Shown here: piece after piece, positions 1 through 7,929 of the stretch
Layout of the letters: each line of letters starts with the position of its first letter
Position numbering within the stretch: position 1 is the first letter of the stretch
Source of the DNA: JAEHDI01 sp035455185
GTDB taxonomy: Bacteria > Acidobacteriota > Terriglobia > Bryobacterales > Bryobacteraceae
Assembly: GCA_035455185.1 (NCBI GenBank)
Contig: DATIFQ010000494.1
Span: 1-22,319, forward strand
Direction: 5' to 3'
DNA: 22,319 nt
Translations under genes and position numbers: made by a program
Notes under the pieces: generated by a model
The model's database searches: none
Seen by the model: only the letters and a program-made list of their open reading frames with translations
What the model was told of the DNA's origin: nothing

Positions 1-969
1 TGCCTGAAAGTTCATCGCTACCATCATGCGCTCGGAGTTGCCCGGAGCCGTGAGCAGGAACGCGTAGTGCTTGTCGTCGGCGCGCGTCGCAAGCTGCCGC
101 CGGCGTGCGAGCTGCCCCAGAGCCGGATGCGCGCGCTTTGCTTCGATCAGCCGGCGCACCTCGGGATCCACCAGCAGTCCCTCCGGTCCTTCATGAACCG
201 CTACCAGGTGGCCTGTCGTGATCACCACCGCCGCCGCCAGCCTCCGCTTGCTGGCATCGTCGATGCGGCTGCGCGCCTCGGGCGCGAAATACAAGGTCCC
301 ACCCGCCTCGACGACGCGGTCGCGGTAGTCGCGCAACGCCCGTTCGATGGGACGCGGGTCGCCCGTCTCGATAGCATTGTGGATTACGTTGGAGCCTTTC
401 TCCCACCAGATGTTCAGCGCGTAGTTCTGCACGGAGTTCCAGCCGCCTTCCGTGACCCAGGGCGCCGGATCCTCGTGAAAGCCGCCCGCGCCTTCAGGCT
501 GAGAGTACGCGTTCCCGTAACTCGCGATCACGTCCGTGATGCGCCGGCGGCCGAGTTCCCAGGTGTAATCCACGTACCAGTTCACCGCGTCGATGATCAT
601 GCCATCGATGCCGGTGTCCATCCAGAACCGAACGATTTTCTCGGCCTCTTCCTGGAACTCGCGGCTCCCCCAGTTGTACTGTGGCAGGCGGGTCCGTTTG
701 CCGCCCTTGTCAACGCCGCCCCACTTTGTCCAGTAGTACTTGGCGGCTCGCTCGCTGTACTGCCAGAATTCGTGCTTGCTGGAGTCGTACAGGCCACCTG
801 GCCCGTCACCCGGCAAATGGGTCGGGCGGACCATAAAGTATGTGTCCTTGCCGGCAGGACCCGGAGGCGGCGCGTCCGCGCTGTCACTCCAAAGATAGAA
901 TTTTGACTCCCGGCTGTCTCTGCCCGCTTTGATGTCGTCGCAGGCCTTCAGGAAATCGACGGCATCCAC
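1..969 (-). CDS. GH13 alpha-amylase-family glycosidase, 5'-truncated and cut by the window edge
   Basis: The minus strand is open from the end of the MacB-like gene to the window edge, about 323 codons from a GTG at 969. The translation carries a GH13 conserved region II signature, DTGIDGMIIDAVNWY (positions about 970 minus 3x116 to 3x130), whose Asp in IDAV is the family nucleophile. A TEGGW segment further on could hold the acid/base Glu. The protein begins at VDAVDFLKACDDIK...FYLW, which in GH13 enzymes normally follows region I (DVVxNH). The first ~100 or more residues of the barrel, any signal peptide and a ribosome binding site are therefore missing. The expected region IV NHD is not evident; the equivalent place reads YFAPEARSRID. 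The family hydrolyses or transfers alpha-glucosidic bonds. It sits 42 bases after the permease stop and in the same frame. It is likely a truncated, possibly dead gene. Family assignment is good; function is doubtful. Confidence 0.75.
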   Translation of the reverse strand, partial: MDAVDFLKACDDIKAGRDSRESKFYLWSDSADAPPPGPAGKDTYFMVRPTHLPGDGPGGLYDSSKHEFWQYSERAAKYYWTKWGGVDKGGKRTRLPQYNWGSREFQEEAEKIVRFWMDTGIDGMIIDAVNWYVDYTWELGRRRITDVIASYGNAYSQPEGAGGFHEDPAPWVTEGGWNSVQNYALNIWWEKGSNVIHNAIETGDPRPIERALRDYRDRVVEAGGTLYFAPEARSRIDDASKRRLAAAVVITTGHLVAVHEGPEGLLVDPEVRRLIEAKRAHPALGQLARRRQLATRADDKHYAFLLTAPGNSERMMVAMNFQA

Positions 970-1011
970 GCTCGAGGACGCTCTGCGCCCGAGCGCGCCG
1001 GGCGGCCGTGG

Positions 1012-2244
1012 TCACTCGTAGCGCAGAGCGTCAATGGGATCCAGAAAGGCTGCCTTGCGGGCGGGATAGTAGCCGAACGAGACGCCGACAAAGGCCGAGA
1101 ACACAAAGGCCAGCAGAATCGCGCTCGGGCTGATCAGAGTCGACCACTGGGCAAAATACGAGATCGTGGCGCTGGCGCCCACACCGAGCAGGATGCCCAC
1201 GATCCCGCCCAGCGCCGTCAGCGTGACCGCCTCCACCAGAAACTGGGACAGGATGTCGCGCGTCTTGGCTCCCACCGCAAGCCGCAACCCGATCTCGCGA
1301 GTGCGCTCGGTGACCGAGACGAGCATGATGTTCATAATGCCGATCCCGCCGACAATCAGCGATACCGATGCGATCGCGCCCAACAGCAGCGACATCACGC
1401 GGGCGGAGCTTTCCTGCGCATCGAACACCTCGGACAGATTGCGGACGGTGAAATCGTCTTCCTGGTTTTGTTGCATGTGGTGGCGCTGCCGCAGGAGGAC
1501 CTCGAGCTGCTGTTGCGCCTCGGCCATCAGGCTCGGAGCGGCGGCCTGCACCATGATGGCGCCGACAGAGCGTGCGTTGGCGCGGTTGCTTCCGACAATG
1601 CTCCGCTTAGCCGTCGAGATCGGGACCAGAATCACGTCGTCCTGATCTTGCCCGCCCGGAGACTGGCCTTTCCGGGCGAGGACACCAACGACAGTGAAAG
1701 GCACATTCTTGATGCGAATCACCTGATCGACCGGGTCGGCGTCGCCAAACAGGTTGTCGGCCACTGTCTGTCCCAGAAGCGCAACCTTGGCCGCAGCGTC
1801 AACGTCTTGGCCGGTGAAGGGCCGACCGGCGCTGAGCGCTGCGTCGCGAACGGTCAGATAGTCCGGGATGGTGCCCTGAATCGACGTGGCCCAGTTGTTG
1901 TTCCCGTACATGACCTGAGCCCCGCCTCGGACCACGGGGGCCGCCGCTGAAACCGCCGGACACTCCGCCGCGATTGCCCTGGCGTCATCCTCGGTCAGGC
2001 TTACATTAGCCCCGGCTCCCAGCCGTATGCCACCCGTGGTCAGGCTGCCGGGGAGGACCATGATGATGTTGCTGCCGATGCTCTGGATCTGCGCCTTAAT
2101 CCTGGCGGTGGCGCCGCTGCCGACGGCGACCATCGCGATCACCGCCGCAACGCCGATGATGATGCCCAGCATCGTCAGCACGGAGCGCAAACGGTTGACG
2201 CGGAGTGCGCGAAAGGCGATGCGGATGTTTGCCAGGACCTTCAT
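1012..2244 (-). CDS. MacB-like ABC transporter permease (FtsX family)
   Basis: A 410-residue inner-membrane permease of the MacB/FtsX type, which couples ATP hydrolysis in the cytoplasm to mechanical transport through a periplasmic adaptor. Residues 1-45 carry the typical start, NRLRSVLTMLGIIIGVAAVI, with the first membrane helix at about 20-42. A large periplasmic MacB_PCD-type domain spans about 50-280, and three more helices lie near 284-308, 338-362 and 372-393. The motif ERTREIGLRLAVGAK (about 313-327) and the C-terminal PARKAAFLDPIDALRYE are family hallmarks. The ATP-binding domain is a separate upstream gene, so this is the split form rather than the E. coli MacB fusion. Its ATG overlaps the ATPase TGA as ATGA, implying translational coupling. 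Substrate is unknown: the family exports macrolides, peptides, toxins or lipoproteins. Confidence 0.93.
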   Translation of the reverse strand: MKVLANIRIAFRALRVNRLRSVLTMLGIIIGVAAVIAMVAVGSGATARIKAQIQSIGSNIIMVLPGSLTTGGIRLGAGANVSLTEDDARAIAAECPAVSAAAPVVRGGAQVMYGNNNWATSIQGTIPDYLTVRDAALSAGRPFTGQDVDAAAKVALLGQTVADNLFGDADPVDQVIRIKNVPFTVVGVLARKGQSPGGQDQDDVILVPISTAKRSIVGSNRANARSVGAIMVQAAAPSLMAEAQQQLEVLLRQRHHMQQNQEDDFTVRNLSEVFDAQESSARVMSLLLGAIASVSLIVGGIGIMNIMLVSVTERTREIGLRLAVGAKTRDILSQFLVEAVTLTALGGIVGILLGVGASATISYFAQWSTLISPSAILLAFVFSAFVGVSFGYYPARKAAFLDPIDALRYE

Positions 2245-2999
2245 GTGAACACCAACTCCTTTTCCTCGCCCGCTGGCAACCTCTCGAGTTCTTCATCCGC
2301 CCGGCGTGGACGGGCGATCCGCAAGTCGTCCACCACCCTGCCGTCCTTGAAGTGAACGTTGCGGTTGCCAAAAGCGGCGATATCGGGGTCGTGCGTCACC
2401 AACACGACCGTAATGCCGGCCTCTCGGTTCAGCCGCTGGAAAATGGACATGATCTCAATGCCCGTCCGGGAATCCAGGGCGCCGGTCGGCTCGTCGGCGA
2501 GTATTAACTGCGGTTCGTTGATCAAGGCGCGCGCGATGGCCACTCTCTGTTGCTGCCCGCCCGAAAGCTGAGTCGGTTGGTGATCCGCCCACTTTGCCAG
2601 TCCGACCGAAGTGAGTGCGCTCAGAGCCCGCGCGCGATGCTCTGCCAGCGGCTGAGTGGAATAGAGCAGGGGCAATTCGACATTCTCCACGGCGCTCGTG
2701 CGCGCCAAAAGGTTGAACTGCTGGAAGACGAAACCGATTTTCCGGTTGCGTATTTCGGCCAGACCGTCGCGATCCAGTCCGCCGACATCGATACCGTCCA
2801 GCAAGTAGACGCCGGAGGTAGGCTTGTCGAGACATCCGAGGATGTTCATGAACGTGGACTTCCCGCTCCCGGAGGGCCCCATAACGGCCACAAAATCGCC
2901 GCGTTCGATCTCCAAGGAGACGTTGTCCAAGGCAGATACCACGACGGCGCCTACGGTATAGCGCCGGACCAGGTCGCGGACTTCAATCAGCGTGGCCAT
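2241..2999 (-). CDS. MacB-like ABC transporter ATP-binding protein
   Basis: A 252-residue cytoplasmic ATPase of the LolD/MacB/FtsE group. Visible motifs are Walker A GPSGSGKST (41-49), Q-loop VFQQFN (91-96), signature LSGGQQQR (145-152), Walker B LILADEP (165-171, catalytic Glu170), D-loop ALDS and H-loop His203 in VTHD. All catalytic positions are intact. Length is usual for a stand-alone ATPase of this group. It lies 2 bases downstream of the adaptor gene and overlaps the permease gene by four bases (ATGA), so the three are one transcription unit. It would power export through the adjoining permease. About 25 residues past the H-loop core form a charged tail (RRADEELERLPAGEEKE) not needed for the fold. 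Confidence 0.95.
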   Translation of the reverse strand: MATLIEVRDLVRRYTVGAVVVSALDNVSLEIERGDFVAVMGPSGSGKSTFMNILGCLDKPTSGVYLLDGIDVGGLDRDGLAEIRNRKIGFVFQQFNLLARTSAVENVELPLLYSTQPLAEHRARALSALTSVGLAKWADHQPTQLSGGQQQRVAIARALINEPQLILADEPTGALDSRTGIEIMSIFQRLNREAGITVVLVTHDPDIAAFGNRNVHFKDGRVVDDLRIARPRRADEELERLPAGEEKELVFT

Positions 3000-3001
3000 G
3001 G

Positions 3002-4411
3002 TCAGAACCCCATTCCGCGACGTCCGCCAGGACCAGCGGGAGAGACCGGCGTCTGCGCTGCCGTCGTGCCGGCCTCCGCCACGATAACCTGGTCCCCCGG
3101 CTTGAGGCCGCCGCTGGTGATCTCCGTATAGACGCCGTCGCTGATCCCCGTTTGCACCACCACAGGCCGCGGTTCACCCTTGCCTGCCGGGACCCAGAGA
3201 GTTGACATGTTGGCCGCTCCGCGCCGCCCAGTAGACCTCGACGAGGGGCCGGCGGAACCGGCCGCGGCACGTTGCTTCTCCGAGCCCACCGGCCGGAACC
3301 GGAGCGCGGCGTTCGGCGCGCGCAGTACATCGGCGTGCCGGTCCACCAGAATCTTGACGTTGGCGGTCATCCCCGGAAAAAGCTTAAGGTCCGTGTTGGC
3401 AACGCCGATGACGACGTCGTACGTGACTACATTCTGCACGTTGATGGGCGCTTGCCGGATCTGCGTGACTTGTCCGCGAAATACCTCCCCAGGGTATGCG
3501 TCCACGGTGAAGGTCGCGGGTTGCCCCACGCGAACACGCCCCACGTCCGCCTCGCTGACGTTCGTGTCCACCTGCATCTTGGTCAGGTCTTGCGCGATTT
3601 CGAACAGCGTCGGCGCCTGGAGACTGGCGGCCACGGTCTGTCCGACATCCACGCGCCTCGCGACCACGACCCCGTCCACGGGCGCCGTGATATAAGTGTG
3701 GCTCAAATCCAATTGGGCCTGTTCGAGCGCGGCCGTGGTCTGCTTGACTTGGGCCCCCGCCGTGGCCAGTTGCGTCCTGGAGACTTCGATATCAGCCTCG
3801 GCGGAGCGGACCTTTTGCACCGCGGCTGCTTGTTGAGCCTCGGAAGCCTGCTGCATCGCCACGGCGGTATCATAAGCGGCCTGCGCCGTGTCTTTGTCCT
3901 GGTCCGCGATGACGCCGGCTTGGCGCAGCAGGACGGCCCTGTCGAGCTTGTTCTTAGCGTCCTGGACGGAGACTTTAGCCTTCAGAACCGACGCGGCGGC
4001 GTCCGCCACCCCGGCTTTGGCGCTGGCAACCTCGGCCTGCGCGCGCTCGACGACGGCACGCGCGTTCACCACGGCCGCCTTGGCCACGTCCACGTTCGCA
4101 CTGGCCTGAGTGACGCGAGCCTGAAATGCTTGCGGATCGATGCGCGCTACCAGTTGTCCCTTCTTGACTCTGGTGTTGTAGTCGGCATCTAGCTCCAGAA
4201 TGTTCCCCGACACCTGCGTCCCGACTTGCACGGTTACCACGGCGTTGGGACTTCCCGTTGCCGAGACGCTGTAGGCGACGTCGCCTTTGTCCAGGGAGAC
4301 GGTCCGATATTGCGTGTCACCGTGCCCCCGCAGGACCGTCCAACTCCCGCCGACCGCTACAGCCACGGCGGCGACCGTCACCAGGAAGACCTTTCGGTTC
4401 GGCGCCCGCAT
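3002..4411 (-). CDS. MacA/HlyD-type periplasmic adaptor (membrane fusion protein)
   Basis: A 469-residue adaptor anchored by an N-terminal helix (about 7-27). Lipoyl-like halves lie near 57-92 (VQVGTQVSGNILELDADYNT) and 241-275 (ITAPVDGVVVARRVDVG), flanking an Ala/Val/Gln-rich coiled-coil hairpin at about 95-238. Beta-barrel and membrane-proximal domains follow. It would link the MacB-like permease to an outer-membrane TolC-like channel, which is not encoded here. I prefer the ATG at 4411 because a GGGGG run lies 11 bases upstream on the minus strand; a GTG at 4429 adds six residues but has no ribosome binding site. A linker rich in Ala, Ser, Gly and Arg (about 376-400) and a Gly/Arg/Pro tail (459-469) are unusual insertions relative to E. 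coli MacA. First gene of a three-gene operon, with possible operator repeats about 70 bases upstream. Confidence 0.92.
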   Translation of the reverse strand: MRAPNRKVFLVTVAAVAVAVGGSWTVLRGHGDTQYRTVSLDKGDVAYSVSATGSPNAVVTVQVGTQVSGNILELDADYNTRVKKGQLVARIDPQAFQARVTQASANVDVAKAAVVNARAVVERAQAEVASAKAGVADAAASVLKAKVSVQDAKNKLDRAVLLRQAGVIADQDKDTAQAAYDTAVAMQQASEAQQAAAVQKVRSAEADIEVSRTQLATAGAQVKQTTAALEQAQLDLSHTYITAPVDGVVVARRVDVGQTVAASLQAPTLFEIAQDLTKMQVDTNVSEADVGRVRVGQPATFTVDAYPGEVFRGQVTQIRQAPINVQNVVTYDVVIGVANTDLKLFPGMTANVKILVDRHADVLRAPNAALRFRPVGSEKQRAAAGSAGPSSRSTGRRGAANMSTLWVPAGKGEPRPVVVQTGISDGVYTEITSGGLKPGDQVIVAEAGTTAAQTPVSPAGPGGRRGMGF

Positions 4412-4462
4412 GATTTCTACTACCCCCACATGTAACGATGCTGATCGGGGGTCGCACGTTAG

Positions 4463-4475
4463 CGCCTAGAAGGCG
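4463..4475. promoter_or_regulatory. Perfect short palindrome in the adaptor-operon leader
   Basis: CGCCT-AGA-AGGCG reads as a 5-bp perfect inverted repeat with a 3-base centre. It lies about 52-64 bases upstream of the adaptor ATG and downstream of the direct repeats at 4482-4499. It could be an operator half-pair or a leader hairpin. The sequence shows only the symmetry; function is not known. Confidence 0.3.
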
Positions 4476-4481
4476 ATTCCA

Positions 4482-4499
4482 CGTAAAGACTATGTAAAG
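4482..4499 (-). promoter_or_regulatory. 7-4-7 direct repeat, candidate response-regulator box upstream of the exporter operon
   Basis: On the minus strand this reads CTTTACA-TAGT-CTTTACG: two 7-base repeats one helical turn (11 bases) apart. This is the architecture of PhoB/OmpR-type boxes. It is 71-88 bases before the adaptor start codon. The same design (CTTGACG-TTTT-CTTGACA) precedes the receptor gene, and an OmpR-family regulator is encoded nearby. Binding is inferred, not shown. Confidence 0.45.
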
Positions 4500-4510
4500 C
4501 CGCTTCGGCT
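4498..4510 (-). terminator. Possible weak intrinsic terminator after the TonB-dependent receptor gene
   Basis: On the minus strand AGCCG-AAG-CGGCT forms a perfect 5-bp stem with a 3-base loop, followed by TTTAC, about 20 bases past the receptor stop codon. The stem is short and the T-run is only three bases, so termination would be weak. It overlaps the first direct repeat of the adaptor operon, so it may instead be part of that regulatory region. Confidence 0.3.
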
Positions 4511-4529
4511 ACGGGCAAACGACGAAATG

Positions 4530-7500
4530 TCAGAACGTGTACTTTAGGCCAAACTGGATGTTTCGGGGTAAGCCGATCGTGCTGGTGATCACTCCGAAAG
4601 TGGCGGGCGACGAGATGCTTCGTCCCGGAGGACCGAAGTTCGAGTGGTTGAGGATATTGAAGAACTCAGCCCGGAAGTCCAATGCGTGAGACTCGGAGAG
4701 ACTGAACTTCTTGTCGAGAGCGAAATCCAGGTTCTTGAAGGCCGGGGCGCGCTCGGTGCCGACGCCGGCGTTACCGAAAGTTCCAAGGGCCGGGACGCCA
4801 TAGGCGCAAGCGCCGTCGTCCACTCCGGGTGTCAGACAGAACGAATTGCCGGTGCCGAACCATTGGTCGATAGTCTGTCCGGTGTACGTCAGAGGCAGGA
4901 ATTGATCGGGGCGTGTTGACCCGCGGACGGCCTGGTTGCTTACATCGCTCGAAAGGATAGTAATCGGGAAACCGGAGTGGAGGCTTGCCACATAGCTCAT
5001 CGCCCAATTCCCGAGAATGAGGTTCCCCGGTTTGCTCGTGTGCTGGCCCCAGCGTTTGTCTCTTCCGAAGGGCAGTTCATAGTAGCCGCCCAGGCTGAAG
5101 ACGTGCCTGGCATCGAAAAAGGCCGGACCCCAGTCCGCTTTCCGATCATACGCATTCTGCCAGTAGGCGCCTTCGCTCGCCACTCCGGCAGAGCCGTAGT
5201 AGCCCAGATTGTCGGTCAGCGACCTGCTGTATGTGTAGGCAGACAGGAACTCCAGACCGGAGGCGAGTCGCTTGCGCGCGCTGAGTTGAAGCGCCCGATA
5301 GGACATCGTCGAGCTCGAGTCCGTGCCGCTGATGTTGGTAATCAGCGGATCGAACGCGTAGAGCGGCCTGCGCTGCTGCAGCGGCAGCCAGGTATCCACG
5401 GGACCCGTACCAGGCAACGGTTGGTTGAATTCGCGCGGGTCCACCAGGTGCGTGCCACGCTGGCCGACATATCCTGCCGTAAACGAGAGAGTCTTAGTGA
5501 ACTCATACTGCCCGCTCACGTTCCACTGCTGGATGAAGGCCGGCCGCAGGTTGGGGATCCACGCCCGGACCTGCCCGGAGAGCTGGTTTTGCGGCTGAAC
5601 GTCGGTGAAGCCGCTGGTGATGCTGCCCGGCGAGGCCAGATCATACGTGCTGTTGGATTCAAAGAAAAACGGAGGGTTGAGCGGCAACCGGAGGTTGGCG
5701 CCGGTGCCCTCCATGAAACTGGTGATGCCGTAACCGGCGCGCGCCACGAACTTGTTGGAGAGCATGGGCGGCGTCCACGCCACGCCGACTCGCGGCATGA
5801 ACTGGCGATAGTAGGGGTCATACAGCGCGCGCGAATTGCCGTCCTTGCCGGCGAACAACTGCTGGCCCGTGACCAGATCTATATTGGACTGCCGGTCGGC
5901 AACTTCGATCAACGGCTGGGCGTACTCCCACCGCAGCCCAAGGTTGAGCACGAGGTCAGGCCGGAGCTTGAAGTCGTCCTGGAAGAACGCCGCGATCCGG
6001 CTTTGACGTTGACCCCAGAGCCCTGTCTGACTTCCGCGTCCCTTGGAACGCAGGTCATCCAACAGAAAGTCGGCAAAGGCGGACCCGGTGTAATCTCCCG
6101 TGTAGGAGAAAGTGCCGAGCAAGCCATTGTTGCCGGCGTAAAACCGGTTCTGCTGGTAGCGGATAATCTGGAAGCCAGCTTTGAAGGTATGGAGACGGCG
6201 CTGCCAGATGAAGTTGTCACTGAATTGGTAAGTGTTGTCGTAAGTCGAACTGTCCGTCGCCGCTGCCCCGATGGAACTCAGTCCGTCCCCGAGTGAGACG
6301 GAACTGGCGCCGGCGATAGGCTGACTGCCCGGAATGCCAAGCGTTTGGTTGCCGTTGGCTCCGAGTACGCCGGTAGGATCAGTGGTGAAGAACTTCAAAA
6401 CCACTCGATTGAAACCAAATCGGGCTTCGTTGACCGTCTGCGGGTTGAGAGTGCGCGTCCAATTCAGGACTCCGCCGGTTGTCGGCGCGTTTGTTCCTCC
6501 GCCGAGAAAGACGGGCAGACCGACGGTGGTGTCGCCTGAGCGGTACCGGGCGATCGTAAACCGTCCAGACAACCGGTCGCTGGCCGTGAGCTGAGTGTCG
6601 ATCTTGGCGTCGGCCTGGTCATTGTCGAGGAAGTTACCGCTCGACGAGATGTAATTGTTCGTTACGCCGATGGGGCCGGTGCCGGTCGCGTTGGGAAGCG
6701 GATACAGGCTAGGGTTGGAGAACAAGGCCTTGGCGACCGGGTTCGCAATGCGGTCACGAGGGATCACGTTTCCGGGGAAAGGTAAATTGGTGACCGGGTC
6801 CCGAATCGTTTGCGAAAATGCCGACAAGTCTCCAACACGATAGGGCGCAAGCGCGACCGATGCCAGCGCCGCACCGCTGGTTGGGTTGCGCGTGCCCTGA
6901 TAGTCGATAAAGAAGAAGGTGCGATCCTGAACGATCGGGCCGCCGAGCGTGCCGCCAAAGGTGTTCATGCGAAGGGCACGCTTCCGGGCGCCAGACCGGT
7001 TCGAGAAGAAGCTGTTGGCATCCAGGCGGTCATTGCGGAGGAATTCGAACAGGTCGCCGTGGAGGGCGTTGGTCCCGCTCTTCAATGCGACGTTCACGAC
7101 TGCTCCGTTGCTGTTTCCGAACTCAGCCGGGGCGTTGCCGGTTATGACTTTCATTTCGCCGATCGCGTCGACATTCGGGTTGTAGCCGACTAGGTTGTCT
7201 ATGGGATCGTCCACATCGATGCCTTCGAGAAGAAAGTTATTGGTCTGCTCCCGGTTGCCGTTTACATAAGGTCTGCCACCGGAGAATGCCCGCGAGGGAG
7301 TCGTAAAAGAGGTGGGGTTTGGCGTAACAGCACCGGGGATCAACAGGCTGAGAGCAACGAAATTTCGCCCATTCAGCGGGAGAGTGCTGGATTTTGCACT
7401 GCTGATCGTGTCGCCGGTGTGCGTCGTGTCAGTCTGGAGAACAGGCGCGACGTCTGTCACATCAACGGATTGCGAGATCTCTCCGACTTGCATCCGAATA

Positions 7501-7811
7501 TCGACTCGCGCAGTTTGCGCTACCTCGAGTCCAAACGGCTGAATATTCGCGGTCTTGAATCCTCTTGCCTCCACGGTGACGGAGTAGCGGCCGATCGCGA
7601 GAAATGGAAGGACATAGGCGCCAGACGCATTAGAGACGGTAGTCGTTCTTACGCCAGTTTGCGTGTTTGTCGCCGTGATCTTAGCTCCTGTCATGACGGC
7701 GCCGGTCGGATCGGTAATGGTTCCGGTGATGGTTCCCGTGGTGGTTTGCGCTGAGCTTGTCGCGATGATCGTTCCCAGCAGCAGTGTCAGTGTTTCCAGC
7801 CTTCGTAACAT
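4530..7811 (-). CDS. Oar-like TonB-dependent outer-membrane receptor with N-terminal carboxypeptidase-regulatory-like domain
   Basis: A 1093-residue outer-membrane receptor. A signal peptide (1-21, cleavage likely at SSA|Q) is followed by a carboxypeptidase-regulatory-like beta-sandwich (about 24-107, TGTITGTITDPTGAVMTGAK). A plug-type region with the LPLNGRNF motif (144-151) comes next, then a long beta-barrel ending in the aromatic C-terminus FGLKYTF. This layout is typical of the large receptor families in Acidobacteriota and resembles Myxococcus Oar. Such receptors are thought to import oligosaccharides or other large ligands using TonB energy. No clear TonB box was recognised. A strong ribosome binding site (GGAGGGG, 7819-7825) sits 7 bases before the ATG. 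It follows the kinase/regulator genes on the same strand by 113 bases, with a possible regulator box in between. Ligand unknown. Confidence 0.94.
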   Translation of the reverse strand: MLRRLETLTLLLGTIIATSSAQTTTGTITGTITDPTGAVMTGAKITATNTQTGVRTTTVSNASGAYVLPFLAIGRYSVTVEARGFKTANIQPFGLEVAQTARVDIRMQVGEISQSVDVTDVAPVLQTDTTHTGDTISSAKSSTLPLNGRNFVALSLLIPGAVTPNPTSFTTPSRAFSGGRPYVNGNREQTNNFLLEGIDVDDPIDNLVGYNPNVDAIGEMKVITGNAPAEFGNSNGAVVNVALKSGTNALHGDLFEFLRNDRLDANSFFSNRSGARKRALRMNTFGGTLGGPIVQDRTFFFIDYQGTRNPTSGAALASVALAPYRVGDLSAFSQTIRDPVTNLPFPGNVIPRDRIANPVAKALFSNPSLYPLPNATGTGPIGVTNNYISSSGNFLDNDQADAKIDTQLTASDRLSGRFTIARYRSGDTTVGLPVFLGGGTNAPTTGGVLNWTRTLNPQTVNEARFGFNRVVLKFFTTDPTGVLGANGNQTLGIPGSQPIAGASSVSLGDGLSSIGAAATDSSTYDNTYQFSDNFIWQRRLHTFKAGFQIIRYQQNRFYAGNNGLLGTFSYTGDYTGSAFADFLLDDLRSKGRGSQTGLWGQRQSRIAAFFQDDFKLRPDLVLNLGLRWEYAQPLIEVADRQSNIDLVTGQQLFAGKDGNSRALYDPYYRQFMPRVGVAWTPPMLSNKFVARAGYGITSFMEGTGANLRLPLNPPFFFESNSTYDLASPGSITSGFTDVQPQNQLSGQVRAWIPNLRPAFIQQWNVSGQYEFTKTLSFTAGYVGQRGTHLVDPREFNQPLPGTGPVDTWLPLQQRRPLYAFDPLITNISGTDSSSTMSYRALQLSARKRLASGLEFLSAYTYSRSLTDNLGYYGSAGVASEGAYWQNAYDRKADWGPAFFDARHVFSLGGYYELPFGRDKRWGQHTSKPGNLILGNWAMSYVASLHSGFPITILSSDVSNQAVRGSTRPDQFLPLTYTGQTIDQWFGTGNSFCLTPGVDDGACAYGVPALGTFGNAGVGTERAPAFKNLDFALDKKFSLSESHALDFRAEFFNILNHSNFGPPGRSISSPATFGVITSTIGLPRNIQFGLKYTF

Positions 7812-7911
7812 GGTGATGCCCCTCCTTCACACACTAGCGAGACCAGTTAAGGTCCATGCTTTCAGCGTAAGCGAGAGAAGGTCAAAATCACGCCAAAACA
7901 GAGGGAAGGTG

Positions 7912-7929
7912 TGTCAAGAAAACGTCAAG
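7912..7929 (-). promoter_or_regulatory. 7-4-7 direct repeat, candidate response-regulator box upstream of the receptor gene
   Basis: On the minus strand CTTGACG-TTTT-CTTGACA gives two near-identical heptamers spaced 11 bases centre to centre, about 101-118 bases upstream of the receptor ATG. It overlaps the last codons and stop of the response-regulator gene. A looser third copy, TTTGACC, occurs at 7880-7886. CTTGACA also resembles a -35 element, but no good -10 is seen at 16-18 bases. The matched design upstream of the exporter operon supports a regulatory role by inference. Confidence 0.45.

Noticed and set aside
67..906. Open frame of 279 codons on the plus strand
   Set aside because: It is the exact antisense of the GH13 frame; its Val/His/Arg-rich translation has no recognisable family.
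3272..4192. Plus-strand open frame opposite the adaptor gene
   Set aside because: Antisense of a clear adaptor coding sequence; composition (Arg/His/Leu-rich) is typical of a shadow frame.
4977..6296. 439-codon plus-strand open frame inside the receptor gene
   Set aside because: Antisense shadow of a well-supported TonB-dependent receptor.
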